A stretch of DNA of 29,902 nucleotides. Source: Schoenoplectus triqueter (Eukaryota > Streptophyta > Magnoliopsida > Poales > Cyperaceae). The position numbers and the translations under genes are program-made. Below, in pieces: positions 29,787 to 29,902 of this stretch. The DNA lies in the NCBI GenBank assembly GCA_964058805.1, contig CAXKVV010000047.1:1-29902 (forward strand). Direction: 5' to 3'. The number at the start of each line of letters is the position of its first letter. Position 1 is the stretch's first letter. The notes below the pieces were generated by a model. The model was not told where the DNA came from. It made no database searches and worked only from the letters and a program-made list of their open reading frames with translations.

Positions 29787-29902
29787 TCTGAACCCTTCAT
29801 CTCAGGAAAGTGAATCTCAAAATAGATCGAACGGCCCAAATAAGAATAAAGTTATATGAAAGATATGCACTAATCTCGGTATGGATCCAAAGGCCCAGAT
29901 TG

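Overview
This is AT-rich nuclear DNA from a flowering plant. The evidence is a two-exon WIP-type C2H2 zinc-finger gene, an Angela/BARE-like Ty1-copia retrotransposon, an Athila-like Ty3-gypsy polymerase and hAT elements. I cannot name the species; the copia lineage and the GTGGGCCCCAC-type motifs in the right-hand part would suit a monocot, but this is a weak inference.

Layout, left to right. Positions 1-2,310 hold the only host gene I can support with confidence, a minus-strand WIP-family transcription factor with its TATA box. Positions 2,318-4,752 and 16,823-21,816 are two chains of palindromic elements of about 250-450 bp (at least sixteen copies, seven sequence families that I call A to G), laid end to end and separated almost only by (TA)n with (GA)n/(CT)n edges. 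Between the chains are a quiet AT-rich stretch, a possible LINE remnant, a 73-bp tandem repeat split by a small hAT MITE, and a nested pair: a non-autonomous hAT element (6,821-16,753, 8-bp target duplication) that was itself entered by a 9.4-kb copia element (6,894-16,331, 5-bp target duplication). The copia LTRs are nearly identical, but its single gag-pol frame has two in-frame stops.

From 21,817 rightwards the window holds a degraded Ty3-gypsy element on the minus strand. Its reverse transcriptase, RNase H and integrase form an open frame of 984 codons, while gag and protease are missing. The non-coding DNA on both sides of this polymerase is unusual. On the left is a tract of about thirteen short hairpins, eight of which keep a near-constant 11-12-nt loop while the stem sequence changes on both sides together. 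On the right are three 242-bp tandem repeats, each with a TATA-like box and a long hairpin whose arms also change together, then a 42-bp tandem repeat with a palindromic core. Positions 27,900-28,800 look like a divergent promoter, followed by further hairpins (29,102-29,435) and a short unrecognised reading frame near the right edge.

Apart from the WIP gene, almost everything here is mobile or repeat-derived. The two most unusual systems are the chain of palindromic (TA)n-bounded elements and the co-varying hairpin tract next to the gypsy polymerase.
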